In this document: in pieces, positions 63,802 to 64,000 of the stretch | Layout of the letters: every line of letters begins with the position of its first letter | Numbering within the stretch: position 1 is the stretch's first letter | Assembly (NCBI GenBank): GCA_023091665.1 | Contig: JALJCQ010000004.1 | Location: 1 to 64,000 of the forward strand | Source: Pythium myriotylum | Taxonomy: Eukaryota > Oomycota > Peronosporomycetes > Pythiales > Pythiaceae | Length of the DNA: 64,000 nucleotides | Direction: 5' to 3' | Program-made: the position numbers and the translations under genes | Notes under the pieces: model-generated | Told to the model about the DNA's origin: nothing | What the model saw: the letters and a program-made list of their open reading frames with translations, nothing else | The model's database searches: none

Positions 63802-64000
63802 ATGGAGGCCGACGAGTGGCAGGACGCGTCGTCGAGCGACAGCGATAGCAGCGCCACGCGGCGCCGAGACAGCGAGAGCGACGGCTCGTCGGATTCGTCG
63901 GACGAAGAGCTTTCGAACGCGCCGTCTGCGGCTGTCAGGCGAGCCGAATTGCTGCGACACGACGCCGTTGAACTCGAGAGCGAGAGCGACGAGGACGAGT
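63802..64000 (+). CDS. Start of an acidic Ser/Asp/Glu-rich protein, cut by the window edge
   Basis: ATG at 63802 opens a frame of 66 codons that runs off the right edge without a stop. The visible part begins MEADEWQDASSSDSDSS and consists of clusters of Ser, Asp, Glu and Arg, typical of disordered N-termini of nuclear proteins with many CK2-type sites. There is no domain yet, so the family cannot be named. It is divergent from the membrane-protein gene, with 256 bp between start codons that presumably hold both promoters. Confidence 0.65.
   Translation, partial: MEADEWQDASSSDSDSSATRRRDSESDGSSDSSDEELSNAPSAAVRRAELLRHDAVELESESDEDE

Noticed and set aside
32257..64000. tRNA or rRNA genes
   Set aside because: No cloverleaf with conserved TTCRANNC box or rRNA core sequence was noticed; a tRNAscan run would settle it.

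Overview
The window is a chromosome end from a eukaryote, most likely an oomycete (stramenopile). Four observations point there. The first 309 bases are a pure AAACCCT telomere. Several genes have an initiator matching TCAYTTYNNA about 10-80 bases before the start codon, which is the oomycete core-promoter consensus. Where introns can be seen they are only 72 and 77 nt long. The gene content (secreted type-B carboxylesterase paralogs, an APE/RNase H LINE) also fits. AAACCCT telomeres occur in plants and some algae too, so the assignment is an inference.

Bases 310-32256 are a telomere-embedded array of one endonuclease-lacking Penelope-like retroelement (PLE). From the end inward it consists of a 5'-truncated unit capped by telomere, seven full head-to-tail units with an exact 3,577-bp period and identical encoded proteins, a telomeric tract, a 5'-truncated unit, a second tract, a longer 5'-truncated and more diverged unit, a third tract, and a 58-bp stub. 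All insertions share the same 3' end, which runs into AAACCCT repeats, and all have the 5' end facing the telomere. This is the layout expected if reverse transcription is primed by the G-rich chromosome overhang. Each unit encodes ORF1 (302 aa, coiled coil, basic tail) and ORF2 (reverse transcriptase with YIDD, no GIY-YIG domain). ORF2 has no ATG before its conserved RT N-terminal region. Instead a canonical A_AAA_AAC slip site in ORF1 lies in exactly the phase that joins ORF1 to the ORF2 frame, and that frame is open throughout. The 3' region of each unit holds seven GAAnnTTC heat-shock-type boxes at about helical spacing, and a hammerhead-like fold whose predicted cut site coincides, within one ambiguous base, with the 5' end of the 58-bp stub. 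The proposed working unit is therefore a stress-responsive promoter at the 3' end of one copy driving the next, possible self-cleavage of the RNA, frameshift synthesis of a Gag-Pol-like fusion, and extension of the telomere.

From 32.3 to 62.6 kb lies a subtelomeric block of six type-B carboxylesterase genes, five intact (45.7-47.3, 51.3-52.9, 55.6-57.2, 57.8-59.4 on -, 61.0-62.5 on +) and one (33.4-45.3 kb) broken. The broken one is interrupted by a 10.2-kb decayed LINE carrying a CCHC-knuckle ORF1, an OTU-like protease motif, APE endonuclease, RT and RNase H. The interruption comes with an inversion that turned a ~107-bp piece of the esterase around. A flavin monooxygenase (48.7-50.0 kb) sits among them. 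The two innermost esterases form a divergent pair with a near-perfect 669-bp inverted repeat covering only their 5' halves, which looks like gene conversion.

At 62.8 kb the character changes to ordinary chromosome: a three-exon gene for a small membrane protein on the minus strand, and the start of a Ser/Asp/Glu-rich protein that runs off the right edge.
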